From Paenibacillus donghaensis (lineage in GTDB: Bacteria; Bacillota; Bacilli; Paenibacillales; Paenibacillaceae): DNA of 64,000 bases. The DNA lies in the NCBI RefSeq assembly GCF_002192415.1, contig NZ_CP021780.1, forward strand, positions 5,642,001-5,706,000, read 5' to 3'. The notes beneath the pieces were generated by a model. The model was not told where the DNA came from, did not search any database, and saw only the letters and a program-made list of their open reading frames with translations. Shown here piece by piece: positions 43,485 to 53,000 of the stretch; position 1 is the first letter of the stretch, and every line of letters begins with the position of its first letter. Position numbers and translations under genes: made by a program.

Positions 43485-43912
43485 ACGCCCTGCTACAGCA
43501 TATGCGGCAGGAGCATTGACGGTGCGGGGTTATGCAGTAAGTAGCGGAGACGGCTGAACCTTCCACGCATTTCGACCAGACCCCAATACAGACATCTAAA
43601 GTTCATAGGTCCAGGCAGGAAATTCTACCGCTAGTTCACGGCTAACCCCATCATGCTGAGAGTTACGGACCCCAGCGCCCTCCGTTGCTGACGCCACTAT
43701 TGCGGGAATTACGGACTCCATGGCCCTAATATGCTCCAAACACCCTTCGATTCGGCGGTTTTGAGCTCAATATAGGCTATGCAGTCCCTTAGCGCCAACT
43801 AGCACTACTAAACACATGTCGCCCCCACCATGCATGCCCATTTGGACTTACATCAGAGTTTAGATGTTCATTACAGACCCTGTTACTTGAAATGGCGGAT
43901 GGGGGAGGGAAC
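43485..43912. repeat. Intergenic DNA with TTACGGAC-type repeats
   Basis: No gene is seen. Two related repeats, GTTACGGACCCCAGCGCCCTCC at about 43661 and ATTACGGACTCCATGGCCCTAA at about 43710, lie about 50 bp apart. Confidence 0.45.
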
Positions 43913-43962
43913 AAAAAAGACGACCATTCATTCAAAAATAAAGAATGAAAGTCGTCTTTTTT
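43913..43962. terminator. Bidirectional terminator
   Basis: AAAAAAGACGAC pairs perfectly with GTCGTCTTTTTT. It lies 87 nt past the SLH/YDG gene stop. Confidence 0.75.
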
Positions 43963-44048
43963 ACTGCTTCCACTTTTGTCACTCACAGAAGCGATGTGTT
44001 TCTCAGTGGCCCCGTAAGCACGAGGCGGCTCTATTCCTGTTCTTATCC

Positions 44049-46181
44049 TTACGGGGCTGTAATTCTACCTGTTGTTACAATATCATTTGCCGGTGTAATA
44101 TAATTCGCCGCATCGGCTCCAGATAAGGTATAGACCACTGTTATGGTTTTGTTGGTTCCTATGTCTGCATCACTGTAGCTCGCCGCCGCAGTAACGGTTA
44201 CGTCATCTCCTGCAACCACCCCGCTTAACTGGCCTGCCGTTACAGCAGCTGCCGTTGAACCATTGAAGATCCTGGATTCGGTAAGTAGCGGCGGTGAAAC
44301 CGCCAACTGTAGTGCAGTGATTGTACCCGTTAGGACGGTATAGGGGGTTGGCGGGAAATAATTTCCCGCGTCTGCACCCGATAATGTATACTCTATCATT
44401 ATCGTTTTGTTCGTACCTACCTTAGCATCCGTATAAGACGCTGCAATATTAACCGTTACGTCGTCTCCATCAATAATACCGGACACTTGGCCTAAGGTCA
44501 CAGCTGCAACTGCGGTTCCATCGTATACCTTGGTTCTTGTGATTCGATCTTTGTCAATTTCGCCTGTCGTCACGGTGTAGTTGACCGGTGCCTTATAATT
44601 CCCTGCATCCGCTCCACTTAGCGTATACACTACGGTAATCGTTTTGTGGGTACCAATATCAGCTGAATCATAGTTGGCTGCAGCCTGTACCGTAACATCC
44701 TCCCCGCTGACTACTCCGATCAGTGAGCCTGCGGTCACGGCTGCGGTTGTTGTTCCGTCTTTGAACTTCGCAAGAGTCAGGTCCGGAAGCTCAATAGTCA
44801 ACTGGGCAACTGTAATACTCCCATTATTTACCGAGTAATTAACGGGTGCTATATAGCTCGCGGCATGGGCCCCGCTTAATGTATATACCACGGTTACTGC
44901 TTTATTTGTTCCAGGTGAGGCACTGCTATAGGTTGCTGTGGCATGTACCTCTACCTGATCTCCCTGCATCACTCCGACAAGTGAACTTGCCGTGACTGCT
45001 GCTTCTTTAGTGCCATTATACATTTTGGTATCCAGCAGCAATGCTGGAGCAGCAATAGTTAACTGCAGTCCATCTACCACGATAGGGGTTGAGGCTGCAG
45101 ATATATTATTGGAACCATCCACGGCATATACCACATAAGTACCGGCCGACAAGCCTTGGGAGCTAAAAAAGGAATACACAGATGCTGTGACTGCAGATCG
45201 CTGTCCCATTGTAGCCTTCACAGCATCATCCAGACTAGCTATGGTCTGCAGTGTCGCCCTAGGAACCAGATATAGGTAACCCTCTTCACTGCTTTCACCA
45301 TATACATTATCCCCAACGGTTATCGGACCCACGGATACTCTCGATAGAACTGGAGCTGTTGTATCAGCGATACCTCCACTGGTTGGTGTGCTTGTTGGTG
45401 TTGGAGTGACGACAGGATTGGCGGTTGAGGTCGGTAAAGGAGTTGCTTCTGAAGTTTGTACAGCCGGTATGGCTGGTGGTGTGGCTGTAGGTATAGGCGT
45501 GGGTATGGGGGTGGCTGCAGACGTGACCGCAGGTGTGGCAGAATCATTATCCGTGTCCATTCGGACATTTAGAGCTCGCTCTAAAGCCACTATAGCTTCA
45601 GCACGAGTAATAAACTGGGTTGGTTTGAAGCTGTTGCTTGCCGTATAACCTGTCATAATCCCCTGAGCTGCAATGTAATCAACCGAAACCTGAGCCCAAG
45701 AGGCTATGCTGCTTGAATCCTTGAACGAACTCGTTGTATTTCCGGATAGATCCAGGTCCAGCAAACGATGAATAATAACAGCTGCTTCCTGTCTGCTGAC
45801 ATACTTGTTAACACCTATAGTTCCGTCCGTATAACCCTGGATATATCCTGCTTTCTTAGCTTTGGCAACCTCGGTATAAGCCCAATTAGAAGGAGTGAGG
45901 TCTGTGTATGAAATGCTTGCCGTCTCAGTGAATCCAAAAGACCGGTTAATCAGAGCCATGAATTCCGTTCTAATAATGTTGGAATCCGGTTTGAGGGTAC
46001 CATCCTGGTATCCATGAATGAACCCCTTGTCCATCCATGCATTCATTTCATTCTCAGCCCAATGCCCTTTGATATCGGACGATGCCGTTGCAGCAGCGCC
46101 AAAAGCCAAATGAAAGGATGAGAATAAGGTAATAAACGCCAGCAGAGAAGATAGGGTAAATTTAGCAGGTCTATTCTTCAA
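44049..46181 (-). CDS. SLH-anchored surface protein with YDG repeats
   Basis: A 710-residue secreted protein. A signal peptide is followed by three SLH domains (about 32-205: IKGHWAENEMNAWMDKGFIH, then SNWAYTEVAKAKKAGYIQGY, then IASWAQVSVDYIAAQGIMTG), then a Thr/Pro-rich linker (about 215-270), a Big/fibronectin-like region (about 275-370), and four tandem modules of about 80 residues that match YDG-type repeats (each with KVYDGTA-like start and IMIEYTLSGADAGNY-like end). It should sit on the vegetative cell wall through the SLH domains. The start is TTG at 46181, with GGGGGAC 7 nt upstream. Neighbouring modules differ slightly, so the repeats are older than those of the giant protein. Confidence 0.87.
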   Translation of the reverse strand: MKNRPAKFTLSSLLAFITLFSSFHLAFGAAATASSDIKGHWAENEMNAWMDKGFIHGYQDGTLKPDSNIIRTEFMALINRSFGFTETASISYTDLTPSNWAYTEVAKAKKAGYIQGYTDGTIGVNKYVSRQEAAVIIHRLLDLDLSGNTTSSFKDSSSIASWAQVSVDYIAAQGIMTGYTASNSFKPTQFITRAEAIVALERALNVRMDTDNDSATPAVTSAATPIPTPIPTATPPAIPAVQTSEATPLPTSTANPVVTPTPTSTPTSGGIADTTAPVLSRVSVGPITVGDNVYGESSEEGYLYLVPRATLQTIASLDDAVKATMGQRSAVTASVYSFFSSQGLSAGTYVVYAVDGSNNISAASTPIVVDGLQLTIAAPALLLDTKMYNGTKEAAVTASSLVGVMQGDQVEVHATATYSSASPGTNKAVTVVYTLSGAHAASYIAPVNYSVNNGSITVAQLTIELPDLTLAKFKDGTTTAAVTAGSLIGVVSGEDVTVQAAANYDSADIGTHKTITVVYTLSGADAGNYKAPVNYTVTTGEIDKDRITRTKVYDGTAVAAVTLGQVSGIIDGDDVTVNIAASYTDAKVGTNKTIMIEYTLSGADAGNYFPPTPYTVLTGTITALQLAVSPPLLTESRIFNGSTAAAVTAGQLSGVVAGDDVTVTAAASYSDADIGTNKTITVVYTLSGADAANYITPANDIVTTGRITAP

Positions 46182-46370
46182 TATTAGTCCCCCAGATACT
46201 ATATTTTATAGGTTCAACGCAAGCCGGCCACTGCCAAGAAACCTCCTTATATCAGCATCCAATTCTCCATGATTTTCTAAATGAGATAATAGTAACATAC
46301 AATGAATAAAATTAAATCTAATATATTAAATATTCATATTTTATGAATCAACTCAAGGTCAGACCTACAC

Positions 46371-46406
46371 CAAAAGTGCCCCTTTGGCAAAAGCCAAGGA
46401 GCACTT
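46371..46406 (-). terminator. Terminator after the nucleotidyltransferase gene
   Basis: AAGTGCCCCTTTGGC pairs imperfectly with GCCAAGGAGCACTT, followed on the minus strand by TTTTGG. Confidence 0.65.
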
Positions 46407-46423
46407 CGGGCAACACTATGCGT

Positions 46424-47155
46424 TTAAGGCAGCAGGTCCTTCAGCTTCTCTCCCGCTTCGCTCAGGGACTGGAAGGTGCCGGCATCACTCCACCATTCCT
46501 TCAGCACATCATAGCTCAGCCTGCGGACTGCGGCGTACAAATTATTGACATCGGTAATCTCCAGCTCTCCCCGTTTCGAAGGAGACACCTTGCCGATCAG
46601 CTCAAACACTGCGGTGTCGTACATATAAATGCCGGTTACGCATAATTTGTTCTTCGGCCGATTCGGCTTCTCCTCAATGTAAGCAATCAGCGATGAATCC
46701 TTGGCGTCGAACACAGGCACGCCGTATCTGCGCGCATCGTCCACCGGCTTCAGCAGCACCTTGGCCGTCCCGGCCTGCTGGAGCAGATAGGTCTCCACGT
46801 AAGGCGTAAGATCATCCATAAACAGATTATCACCGAGCAGCACCACAAACCGTTCTCCCGTAAAAATAAAACCTTCCGCCAGCTTCAGCGCTTCGGCAAT
46901 GCCTCCGGCGGCCTCCTGGATTTTGTAGGTCAGAGATACGCCAAATGCGGCACCGCTGCCCAGAAAATCAGTGTACAGCCCTGCGGACTGCTTGCTGATA
47001 ATCAGAAGAATATCGGTGATTCCCGCCCGGCGCAGCCGGTCTATACCGTAACATACCATAGGATATTTGCCGACCGGAAGCAAATGTTTGTTCATAAGCC
47101 GGGTTAGCGGATATAGTCTTGACCCTGTTCCGCCCGCCAGTATGACTCCCTTCAC
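46424..47155 (-). CDS. spsI: SpsI-like sugar-1-phosphate nucleotidyltransferase
   Basis: A 243-residue enzyme starting with GTG; GAGGAGG lies 7 nt upstream. MKGVILAGGTGSRLYPLTRL is the nucleotide-binding signature, followed by NKHLLPVGKYPMVCY, VVLLGDNLFMDDL (metal Asp), YIEEKPNRPKN and GELEITDVNNLY. The similarity to B. subtilis SpsI, of the spore coat polysaccharide operon, is strong over the full length. It should form dTDP- or UDP-hexose for surface sugar transfer. It lies 70 nt downstream of three GT2 genes on the same strand. Confidence 0.82.
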   Translation of the reverse strand: MKGVILAGGTGSRLYPLTRLMNKHLLPVGKYPMVCYGIDRLRRAGITDILLIISKQSAGLYTDFLGSGAAFGVSLTYKIQEAAGGIAEALKLAEGFIFTGERFVVLLGDNLFMDDLTPYVETYLLQQAGTAKVLLKPVDDARRYGVPVFDAKDSSLIAYIEEKPNRPKNKLCVTGIYMYDTAVFELIGKVSPSKRGELEITDVNNLYAAVRRLSYDVLKEWWSDAGTFQSLSEAGEKLKDLLP

Positions 47156-47226
47156 TTACTTTCCTCCTCTTTATCTGCGTCTTTGAGCCATAGGCCAGCA
47201 GTTTGGCTGTTCAACCCTTATACTAC

Positions 47227-47964
47227 TTAGAAGAAATCAACCGGATTCACCTGCCATTTCTCCATAAACATCCGGCGGTTGCGCTCCACCAGCTCCTGCA
47301 GCCCGGTGGAATAGATCTCCTTGAAGCTGGCGCTTCCTTCATGATGTACCAGACAGTCTCCTGCGATCAGCAGCCGGTAGCCCTTCAGCCTGGCCCGGTA
47401 GCAGAAATCGTCGTCCTCGTAATGCCCTGGAGAGTAACGCTCATCCAGCAGACCTATGGCGTCCAGCAGCTCTCTTTTGAACAAAAAACATAAGCCCACC
47501 AGCCGCCGTGTCTCCACCCATTTCGCCGGGTTGGGAAGATTGGCGGTCACGGCCGCCTGATGATAACCCTCCAGTCCTTCGTACAGCACGGGCACCTGCT
47601 GTCTGCCACTCGCATAATTGGTTACAGGCCCAACGATGCCCACAGCAGGCGAGCTGTACAGAGCGGCTTTCAGATTGTGCAGCCAGCCCCGGGAGACTAC
47701 AACATCATTGTTCAGCAGCAGCAGCTCATCGCCGGAAGCCAGCAGCAGACCCAGGTTGCAGGCAACAGGAAATCCCCGGTTCTCCGGGAGGGAGAGAAAA
47801 GTGATGCCCTGGGTGCGGCAGTAATCTGCCGTCCCGTCGTCCGAGGCATTGTCGACAACAATAATCTCGTAAGCCTCCGGCGTATACGCCCTGATGGACT
47901 CTATGCAGGTCTGCAGTAGACCCAGAGCATTGTAAGTCGGAATAATGATGCTGGTCTTCGTCAT
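47227..47964 (-). CDS. GT2-family glycosyltransferase, rhamnosyltransferase-like
   Basis: A 245-residue GT-A enzyme: TSIIIPTYNALGLLQTCIES, EIIVVDNASDDGTADY, NRGFPVACNLGL and ELLLLNNDVVVSRGWL show the nucleotide and metal sites (NND in place of DXD). GHYEDDDFCYRARLKGYRLL carries the EDDD acceptor-side motif. The pattern is that of rhamnosyl- and related transferases. Its start overlaps the upstream Arg-rich GT2 gene as ATGA, with GGAGG 8 nt before it. It should use sugars activated by the SpsI-like enzyme encoded downstream. Confidence 0.87.
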   Translation of the reverse strand: MTKTSIIIPTYNALGLLQTCIESIRAYTPEAYEIIVVDNASDDGTADYCRTQGITFLSLPENRGFPVACNLGLLLASGDELLLLNNDVVVSRGWLHNLKAALYSSPAVGIVGPVTNYASGRQQVPVLYEGLEGYHQAAVTANLPNPAKWVETRRLVGLCFLFKRELLDAIGLLDERYSPGHYEDDDFCYRARLKGYRLLIAGDCLVHHEGSASFKEIYSTGLQELVERNRRMFMEKWQVNPVDFF

Positions 47965-48908
47965 AGTCCATTCCTCCAGGCAGCCATTTGGCGGCGCTGC
48001 TCGCTTAACGTTTCATTAAGCAGTGGAGGCTGACCGCTTGCCTCCCGACGGGACAGAATCTCCTGCAGCGCTTCGGCATGGTCTCCCGTAATCAGCTGCT
48101 CCATGGGATTGCCGATGCCGGTGTTCCCCTGCCGCAGACGGTTGTGTTTAATCACATTGACTGTCCCGGCTGTTCCGACACGCAGCTGCTCAAGCAGTGA
48201 GATCGCGTGGGCCTTCGGCGGAACCATCAGCTCGCGGTATCCGATCGTCTTCAGAGCATAGCGTGAGAGCGCATGTGGGACTGCAGTCATCGAGCTGACA
48301 CCAAGATCACGGCGGCCCAGCACATCGTTCAGGTAAAGCTTGCTGCGGCTCACATCATCGGCTAGCCCAAATGGCGGCAGCAGCGGATCAAGGTTATTCA
48401 GGGCTACATCCAGCCCCTGATCCACCGCTGCGGTGAACAGAGCCAGCTGCCGGGCAGGGATCACCATGTCCCCGTCCAGGAACAGCAGGATGTCGCCCCG
48501 GCTTAACTTGGCGCCGATAGCCCGGCCCACATCATGTCCGGCAGGCTGCGGGCAATGCACAATCACGGCCTGCTTCACCTGTCGCGCAAGCTGGAAGCTC
48601 TGGTCGCTGCAGCCGTTCAGCACGACGATGATCTCTGCCGGCTGCAGCCGCACCACCTGCTCCAGCAGCCGCTGCAGGGTATGCTGCTCATCGCGTGCGC
48701 AGATGATCACGGACAGCGAGCCGCGCACGGCTGGCAGCGCCTGGACAGCCCGGCTGTCCTGCGGCTTGCGCGCGGAGCGGCGCAGGGTTCCCCTACGGGC
48801 AACGCCCTTCCGCCGGGTGCCGGACCGCCGCCCCGCCGCCCGAACTGCCGCCGGACGGCGGCGGGCGACGGCGCGACCAAGGGCGGATGTCTTCATGCTG
48901 CTGTTCAT
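47961..48908 (-). CDS. GT2 glycosyltransferase with Arg-rich N-terminus
   Basis: A 315-residue protein. The first 55 residues are strongly basic (RRRPAAVRAAGRRSGTRRKG and RRGTLRRSARK). The rest is a GT-A domain: LSVIICARDEQHTLQRLLEQ, EIIVVLNGCSDQS, AGHDVGRAIGAKLSRGDILL and LFLDGDMVIPARQL with the DGD metal motif. It is paralogous to the upstream gene through VSSMTAVPHALSRYALK. DNA coding for the basic head is GC-rich. The head is not a signal peptide or membrane helix; targeting to nucleic acid, an anionic coat layer or an acidic protein is possible. Confidence 0.83.
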   Translation of the reverse strand: MNSSMKTSALGRAVARRRPAAVRAAGRRSGTRRKGVARRGTLRRSARKPQDSRAVQALPAVRGSLSVIICARDEQHTLQRLLEQVVRLQPAEIIVVLNGCSDQSFQLARQVKQAVIVHCPQPAGHDVGRAIGAKLSRGDILLFLDGDMVIPARQLALFTAAVDQGLDVALNNLDPLLPPFGLADDVSRSKLYLNDVLGRRDLGVSSMTAVPHALSRYALKTIGYRELMVPPKAHAISLLEQLRVGTAGTVNVIKHNRLRQGNTGIGNPMEQLITGDHAEALQEILSRREASGQPPLLNETLSEQRRQMAAWRNGL

Positions 48909-48915
48909 TGCCTCA

Positions 48916-49758
48916 TCACCTCACTAGTTCCCTGCGCCGGATACCGTCGCTGAGGCCAGCTCTGCTGCCTCGGCGCTCAAGCAGCAGCTGCACCGCTGCC
49001 AGATGATCCTGGACGATAACGTGCTGCAGCGGGTCCTCTCTGCCCACCTTGCGGCGGACTGCATTCAGCTTCCCGACGGGCACTTCATCTACCGTCTGTA
49101 CCTGCAGTCCCTCCAGCACCGCACGGGCATGTGCGAGCGGCGGACGGCTCAGAACCGCACTGCCCAGCTGTTCCAGCGCTCTGCGGCTGATGGCATGCGG
49201 CACTGCAGTCATGGAGCAGCCGCGCAGATCCGGGCGGCTGAGCAGAAGATTCAGCGCATATTTGGAGAGCACGACCGGATGGGGAACCGTGCTGCGGACC
49301 GGACCGGAATAATGGTTAAGCGCAATATCCGCGCCGTGCCCCACAGCCTCCACGAAGGGACGCAGCCGGACAGCCGGGATCACCATATCCCCGTCAGTGA
49401 ACAGCAGAATCTCGCCTTTGGCCGCTTCTGCCCCCCTACTACGGCCCACATCATGTCCAAGCGGCTGCTCATAGGTAATCACGTATGCACCTGCCGATTG
49501 AGCAAGTTCGGCTGTCCTGTCGGCAGAGCCGTTGACAATGACAATCACCTCACAGCGCGGATGAACAGCCCGGGCAGAGGCGATAACCTTGGCGATTGTC
49601 TGCGCTTCATTCATTGCCGGGATAATGACCGATACATAAGGATCGGGGTGATTAGCTACAGGTTCTATAGCGGCAGGCCGCACCGGATGCGCGGTCCGCC
49701 GCGTTGTTCTTGATGCCCGCCGCACCGTGCGGCGGGCAGAAGTACGTTTCTGCTTCAT
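48916..49758 (-). CDS. GT2 glycosyltransferase with basic N-terminus
   Basis: A 280-residue protein; residues 1-30 are basic (KRTSARRTVRRASRTTRRTA). The GT-A domain follows: VSVIIPAMNEAQTIAKVIAS, VIVIVNGSADRTAELA, LGHDVGRSRGAEAAKGEILL, FTDGDMVIPAVRL and GCSMTAVPHAISRRALEQ, all shared with the next gene. The start at 49758 is 6 nt after AAAGGTGG; an ATG two codons earlier has no spacing. It is the first gene of the minus-strand set 49758-46424. The giant repeat gene lies directly upstream but has its own terminator. Confidence 0.83.
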   Translation of the reverse strand: MKQKRTSARRTVRRASRTTRRTAHPVRPAAIEPVANHPDPYVSVIIPAMNEAQTIAKVIASARAVHPRCEVIVIVNGSADRTAELAQSAGAYVITYEQPLGHDVGRSRGAEAAKGEILLFTDGDMVIPAVRLRPFVEAVGHGADIALNHYSGPVRSTVPHPVVLSKYALNLLLSRPDLRGCSMTAVPHAISRRALEQLGSAVLSRPPLAHARAVLEGLQVQTVDEVPVGKLNAVRRKVGREDPLQHVIVQDHLAAVQLLLERRGSRAGLSDGIRRRELVR

Positions 49759-49922
49759 GCTCATCCACCTTTCTTGCAGGTGCTTGTTGGATTCGGGCTG
49801 GGGGTTACATCACAGTTTATGTAATCCTGTAAGCCGGGTAACGGCCATTGTCTCCCCTGGTTCAGATTTCATGGACAAATAGGCTCTCTGACAATTCGAC
49901 GGTCTGCGGGACGCCTCAGACT

Positions 49923-49963
49923 AAAAACCCGACAGACTCCCTATAAAGGAGCTTGCCGGGTTT
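49923..49963 (-). terminator. Terminator of the giant repeat gene
   Basis: AAACCCG..CTCC pairs with GGAG..CGGGTTT, followed on the minus strand by TTTTTAG, 60 nt past the stop at 50022. Confidence 0.75.
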
Positions 49964-50021
49964 CAAATGAACGCAAACCTGAAGCTTTAATGGTAAAAGT
50001 ACATCTACATCGGTATCGTGC

Positions 50022-53000
50022 CTAATCAAACACCCGGTCATCCGCCAGCGGTTTGGTCATCGGCGGGCCAATGGCGATCCAAGAGATCACGCCGTAGAAA
50101 TGGGGAGTGTCGCGTAGGCGCACCACCTGGATTACGGCCTCTCCGCTGGCTCTGCTTTTGAGCGAAGCATAGAAGTAAGGCTGGTTCGTCATCGCCACAA
50201 GCACATAGCCGGTATGGCCGAAGCCCTCATCGAATGCTACCTTCACCTCGACACTTTCAGCATCCCCGTTGAACATAAAAGCGGTCATGCCAAACTGCTG
50301 CAGTGCCTCCCGTTTGCCTGCACTGAACACTGGGCTGAAATCCAGATGCTCCTGACTCACCGAGCCGGGGGCAAGATGGGTTCCTTTCACGGCACCGGAC
50401 GCGAGATGATAATCCTGAATACTTTCTTCTTCCAGGTGGCGGGACTGGATGGCGAAGGAGCTGATTTTGGCTGAATCGACGGATTCATCCTGCAGCTCTG
50501 CCGTGCCCACGGCGCCCTCGACCAGATGCACCGAGCTGATGCTGCCAAATTGCAGCTTGCTTGCGGCAATGCTGCCGTCAGCCAGCAGCTCGCCGCTGCG
50601 CGCCTCTTCCGCCAGATGGACCAGCCCGACAATGCCGGGCTGCAGGTGGTGCTGCTCCACAATGCCAGCAGCCAGATGCGCACCGGTCACACTCTCCAGC
50701 GCCAGATGATGGGATTCGACTGCGCCTTCGGCCAGCTTGTCGCCGGTAATGCTGGCATCCGGCAGCAGGTCGGCGCTGCGCACCTCCTCGGCCAGGTGGC
50801 CGAGGAAGATGCCGCCCGGCCGGATATGCCAGGAGTCCACCGAGGCCGGGGCCAGGTGGCCACCATATACACTGGCCGGAGCCAGGTGAAAGGAGCCCAC
50901 CGCCCCCTCAGCCAGCTTGTCGCCGGTAATGCTGGCATCCGGCAGCAGCTCGGCGCTGCGCGCTTCGTCCGCCAGATGGGCCAGCCCGACAATGCCGGGC
51001 TGCAGGTGGTGCTGCTCCACAATGCCAGCAGCCAGATGCGCGCCAATCACACTCTCCAGCGCCAGATGATGGGATTCGACTGCGCCCTCAGCCAGCTTGT
51101 TGCCCGTAATGCTGGCATCCGGCAGCAGGTCGGCGCTGCGCGCCTCGTCCGCCAGATGGGCCAGCCCGACAATGCCGGGCTGCAGGTGGTGCTGCTCCAC
51201 GATGCCAGCAGCCAGATGCGCACCGGTCACACTCTCCGCCGCCAGATGATGGGATTCAACTGCGCCCTCGGCCAGCTTGTCGCCCGTAATGCTGGCATCC
51301 GGAAGCAGGTCGGCGCTGCGCGCTTCGTCCGCCAGATGGGCCAGCCCGACAATGCCGGGCTGCAGGTGGTGCTGCTCCACAATGCCAGCAGCCAGATGCG
51401 CACCGGTCACACTCTCCGCCGCCAGATGACGGGACTCGACTGCGCCTTCGGCCAGCTTGTCGCCCGTAATGCTGGCATCCGGAAGCAGGTCGGCGCTGCG
51501 CGCCTCATCCGCCAGATGGCCCAGCTGGACAATGCCAGGCTGCAGGTGGCGCTGCTCCACAATGCCAGCAGCCAGATGCGCACCAGTCACACTCTCCGCC
51601 GCCAGATGACGGGACTCGACTGCGCCTTCGGCCAGCTTGTCGCCCGTAATGCTGGCATCCGGCAGCAGCTCGGCGCTACGCGCTTCGTCCGCCAGATGGG
51701 CCAGCCCGACAATGCCGGGCTGCAGGTGGTGCTGCTCCACAATGCCAGCAGCCAGATGCGCACCGGTCACACTCTCCGCCGCCAGATGACGGGACTCGAC
51801 TGCGCCTTCGCCCAGCTTGTCGCCCGTAATGCTGGCATCCGGCAGCAGGTCGGCGCTGCGCGCTTCGTCCGCCAGATGGACCAGCCCGACAATGCCAGGT
51901 TGCAGGTGGCGCTGCTCCACAGTACCAGCAGCCAGATGCACGCCGGTCACACTCTCCACCGTCAGGTGACGGGATTCGACTGCGCCCTCGGCCAGCTTGT
52001 TGCCCGTAATGCTGGCATCCGGCAGCAGCTCGGCGCTACGCGCCTCGTCCGCCAGATGGGCCAGCCCGACAATACCGGGCTGCAGGTGGTGCTGCTCCAC
52101 AATGCCAGCAGCCAGATGCGCACTGGTCACACTCTCCGCCGCCAAGTGACGCGATTCGACTGCGCCCTCGGCCAACTTGTTGCCGGTAATGCTGGCATCC
52201 GGAAGCAGCTCGGCGCTACGCGCCTCGTCCGCCAGATGGACCAGCCCGACAATGCCGGGCTGCAGGTGGTGCTGCTCCACAATGCCAGCAGCCAGATGCG
52301 CACCAGTCACACTCTCCGCCGCCAGGTGATGGGATTCGACTGCGCCCTCAGCCAGCTTGTTGCCCGTAATGCTGGCATCCGGCAGCAGGTCGGCGCTGCG
52401 CGCCTCATCCGCCAGATGGCCCAGCTGGACAATGCCAGGCTGCAGGTGGCGCTGCTCCACAATGCCAGCTGCCAGATGCGCACCAGTCACACTCTCCGCC
52501 GCCAGGTGATGGGATTCGACAGCCCCTTCGGCCAGCTTATTGCCCGTAATGCTGGCATCCGGCAGCAGGTCGGCGCTGCGCGCTTCGTCCGCCAGATGGG
52601 CCAGCCCGACAATGCCGGGCTGCAGGTGGCGCTGCTCCACAATGCCAGCAGCCAGATGCGCACCAGTCACACTCTCCGCCGCCAGGTGATGGGATTCGAC
52701 TGCGCCTTCGGCCAGCTTGTCGCCCGTAATGCTGGCATCCGGCAGCAGGTCGGCGCTGCGCGCTTCGTCCGCCAGATGGGCCAGCCCGACAATGCCGGGC
52801 TGCAGGTGGCGCTGCTCCACAATGCCAGCAGCCAGATGCGCGCCAATCACACTCTCCAGCGCCAGATGATGGGATTCGACAGCCCCTTCGGCCAGCTTGT
52901 TGCCCGTAATGCTGGCATCCGGCAGCAGGTCGGCGCTGCGCGCTTCGTCCGCCAGATGGGCCAGCTGGACAATGCCGGGCTGCAGGTGGCGCTGCTCCAC

